63,463 nt of DNA. Origin: Phycisphaerales bacterium. GTDB taxonomy: Bacteria; Planctomycetota; Phycisphaerae; Phycisphaerales; UBA1924. The stretch is taken from assembly GCA_019750095.1 (NCBI GenBank), contig JAIEOW010000043.1, positions 1 through 63,463 on the forward strand, in the 5' to 3' direction. The translations under genes and the position numbers were made by a program. Below are positions 62,424 to 63,463 of this stretch, one piece after another. The notes below the pieces were generated by a model, which made no database searches, was not told the DNA's origin, and saw only the letters and a list, made by a program, of their open reading frames with translations. Each line of letters starts with the position of its first letter. The first letter of the stretch is position 1.

Positions 62424-62830
62424 ATTGGCCCGCGCGCCGTCACAAGGACTCCGCTCAACCACCAACCCAGCATGAAAGCGGCAATGCCCAGCACGTTGTT
62501 CGCCGCGATGTTCACAGCCGCGGCGACATACTGGCCCTGAGCGATGGAACGCCCCGTCTCGAAGGCAAACGCGGAGAACGTCGTAAACGCCCCAAGGAAC
62601 CCGGTCAATATCAGCCACTTGGCCTGCGCACTCAATCTGGAATCACCGGGAATGACGCCAAGCACAAGCCCAAACACCAGGCAGCCCGCCACATTCACGA
62701 TGAGTGTGCCCGCCGGTAGCCCCTTCAACCCCGGACGATCACAAAGCTGATAGACCCCAAACCGCGCGAGCGTCCCAACAGCACCAGCGGCCGCAAGAAG
62801 CGCGAGATCCATAAAGCCAGCCACCCGCAT
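62420..62830 (-). CDS. crcB: Fluoride channel CrcB/Fluc
   Basis: A 136-residue protein with four membrane helices and the Fluc signatures GTLIVNVAGCLVFGL and GFLGAFTTFSAFAFE. It exports fluoride as an antiparallel dual-topology dimer, so one gene suffices. The ATG at 62830 has TAGGAT (62837-62842) ending 6 nt upstream; ATG at 62812 would give a more typical length. No convincing fluoride riboswitch is seen upstream. Confidence 0.9.
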   Translation of the reverse strand: MRVAGFMDLALLAAAGAVGTLARFGVYQLCDRPGLKGLPAGTLIVNVAGCLVFGLVLGVIPGDSRLSAQAKWLILTGFLGAFTTFSAFAFETGRSIAQGQYVAAAVNIAANNVLGIAAFMLGWWLSGVLVTARGPM

Positions 62831-62915
62831 GCCCAAATCCTACCACCACGCCCCACCCCCATCCCAAGATCGCCCGCGGGGATCTCCCCTCCCTGAAGTG
62901 CAGACATCCTCCGTC

Positions 62916-62944
62916 ATGACGGTGTCACCAGGGCGTGATATACT
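62916..62944 (+). promoter_or_regulatory. Promoter of tRNA-Gly
   Basis: ATGACG (62916-62921, four of six matches to TTGACA) and TATACT (62939-62944) are separated by 17 nt. The -10 ends 10 nt before the tRNA 5' end. Confidence 0.5.
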
Positions 62945-62954
62945 CAATCCTGCC

Positions 62955-63026
62955 GCGGGCGTAGTTCAGCGGTAGAACGTCAGCTTCCCAAGCTGAATGT
63001 CGTCGGTTCGATCCCGATCGCCCGCT
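62955..63026 (+). tRNA. tRNA-Gly (anticodon CCC)
   Basis: A 72-nt class I tRNA: acceptor stem GCGGGCG with CGCCCGC, D-loop with AGCGGTA, anticodon stem TCAGC/GCTGA with loop TTCCCAA (CCC), and T-loop GGTTCGATCCC. Discriminator T; CCA is not encoded. It reads GGG. The adjacent recombinase makes its 3' end a candidate attachment site. Confidence 0.95.
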
Positions 63027-63103
63027 ATCGTCTCTCGCCACCTGTCCTGGCTGGCGAGGGATCGCCCGCCTGCGCTGCAGACACAGCGCACACGGCACAC
63101 TTT

Positions 63104-63140
63104 GACGACGCCGGCAGATTGAACACCTGCCGGCGTCGTC
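63104..63140 (+). terminator. Hairpin after tRNA-Gly
   Basis: Perfect 14-bp arms GACGACGCCGGCAG (63104-63117) and CTGCCGGCGTCGTC (63127-63140) with a 9-nt loop, followed by GCTTTT. A likely intrinsic terminator insulating the tRNA from the recombinase gene. A smaller CTCGCCA/TGGCGAG hairpin lies at about 63034-63058. Confidence 0.65.
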
Positions 63141-63239
63141 GCTTTTGGTGTATGCTCGCGATGTCGGACCGTTCACCCGACCGCCGCGGAGCTCATGGCT
63201 CGACTTCGCAGCGTGTCTAGAGCCGCCAGGACCGCACCC

Positions 63240-63463
63240 ATGATGCAGGATGCATCACGCGCCACCGCGCCGACGCTATCACTCCGTCAGCTCGCAGATC
63301 TGCACGATCGCCACGCCTCGAAGTACTACCGACGTCGCGACGGTTCACCAACGCGCGAACACATGAACATCCGCGCCGTCGTCGATCGCTTCGTGGCCTT
63401 CGCCGGCGAGGCCTCGCCGGCGTCGAAGATCAACCGCCATCATGTCCGCGCGTGGATGGACCA
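63240..63463 (+). CDS. Tyrosine recombinase/integrase, N-terminal part (cut by window end)
   Basis: The 74 visible codons give a helical N-terminal SAM-like/core-binding domain of a site-specific integrase: LSLRQLADLHDRHASKYY, a basic RRRDGSPTREH segment, and VVDRFVAFAG, followed by INRHHVRAWMD. The catalytic domain lies beyond the window. AGGA lies 8 nt before the ATG at 63240; an in-frame ATG at 63195 is possible. A -10-like TATGCT is at 63151-63156. Position just after tRNA-Gly suggests an integrated element that continues to the right. Confidence 0.7.
   Translation, partial: MMQDASRATAPTLSLRQLADLHDRHASKYYRRRDGSPTREHMNIRAVVDRFVAFAGEASPASKINRHHVRAWMD

Noticed and set aside
62837..62842. 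AGGA before crcB as a Shine-Dalgarno
   Set aside because: It is part of TAGGAT at the same spacing as the -10-like hexamers of many other genes; a -10 role explains it better, though both remain possible.
62843..62938. Fluoride riboswitch upstream of crcB
   Set aside because: GGAGATC and GGCGATC words occur, but the conserved crcB-motif pseudoknot pattern could not be recognised, and the -10-like hexamer 6 nt from the start leaves no room for a leader.

Overview
The window is high-GC, densely packed bacterial chromosome with core housekeeping genes on both strands. Gene content (GTP-type PEP carboxykinase, kynurenine 3-monooxygenase, PilZ, FHA/GAF/PP2C and SIMPL proteins, TolC-type lipoprotein, extra segments in UvrA, GluRS and MutS) and several families of short intergenic palindromes suggest a planctomycete, probably of the Phycisphaerae. 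This is inferred from content; there is no rRNA here to prove it.

Layout. 1-1100: poly-C stretch, then the tail of an ISC iron-sulfur operon (ferredoxin, IscX, minus strand) embedded in repeats. 1.1-2.6 kb: polyprenyl-phosphate-type glycosyltransferase plus LAB_N membrane partner. 2.7-5.7 kb: two unknown proteins, then hpf, a PtsN-like EIIA and an HPr (nitrogen-PTS-like set). 5.8-16 kb: divergent GH35-like protein, TolC-like lipoprotein, CAAX-type protease, a 416-bp inverted-repeat element, a TPR/HExxH protein and a LolA-like protein. 16-24 kb: ruvX, shikimate kinase, pckG, a GT2/BshC-like pair, an unknown protein, gltX. 24-38.5 kb: polA, cysteine desulfurase, uvrA, an HD hydrolase-glycosyltransferase-glycosyltransferase-small membrane protein operon, mutS. 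38.5-49 kb: zinc-ribbon membrane protein, lipoprotein, kynurenine monooxygenase, PilZ, amino-acid permease, ftsK, a SLOG-like protein, comM. 49.5-53 kb: tRNA-Ser(GGA), PAP2 phosphatase, GT39, truB. 53-62.8 kb: a minus-strand run (FHA-GAF-PP2C, peroxiredoxin-GNAT fusion, SIMPL, thioredoxin, two unknowns), divergent uvrD, a DUF4430 protein, crcB. 62.95 kb to the end: tRNA-Gly(CCC) followed by the start of a tyrosine recombinase, probably the left edge of an integrated element.

The most notable window-wide signal is at gene starts. About twenty genes that do not overlap an upstream gene have a -10-like TANNNT hexamer ending 5-9 nt before the start codon and no Shine-Dalgarno, the geometry of leaderless transcripts. 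A minority (hpf, tolC-like, pckG, one GT2, PilZ, SIMPL) carry GGAG-type sites instead. This pattern was used to choose several starts, including GTG starts for mutS, the permease, the CAAX protease and the DUF4430 protein.

Other points of interest: a peroxiredoxin fused to a GNAT acetyltransferase in a redox/signalling operon; a GH35 protein whose active-site residues are substituted; an acidic insertion in the second ATPase half of UvrA; an enlarged segment after KMSKR in GluRS; and paired palindromic repeats, one of which encodes the end of a protein.
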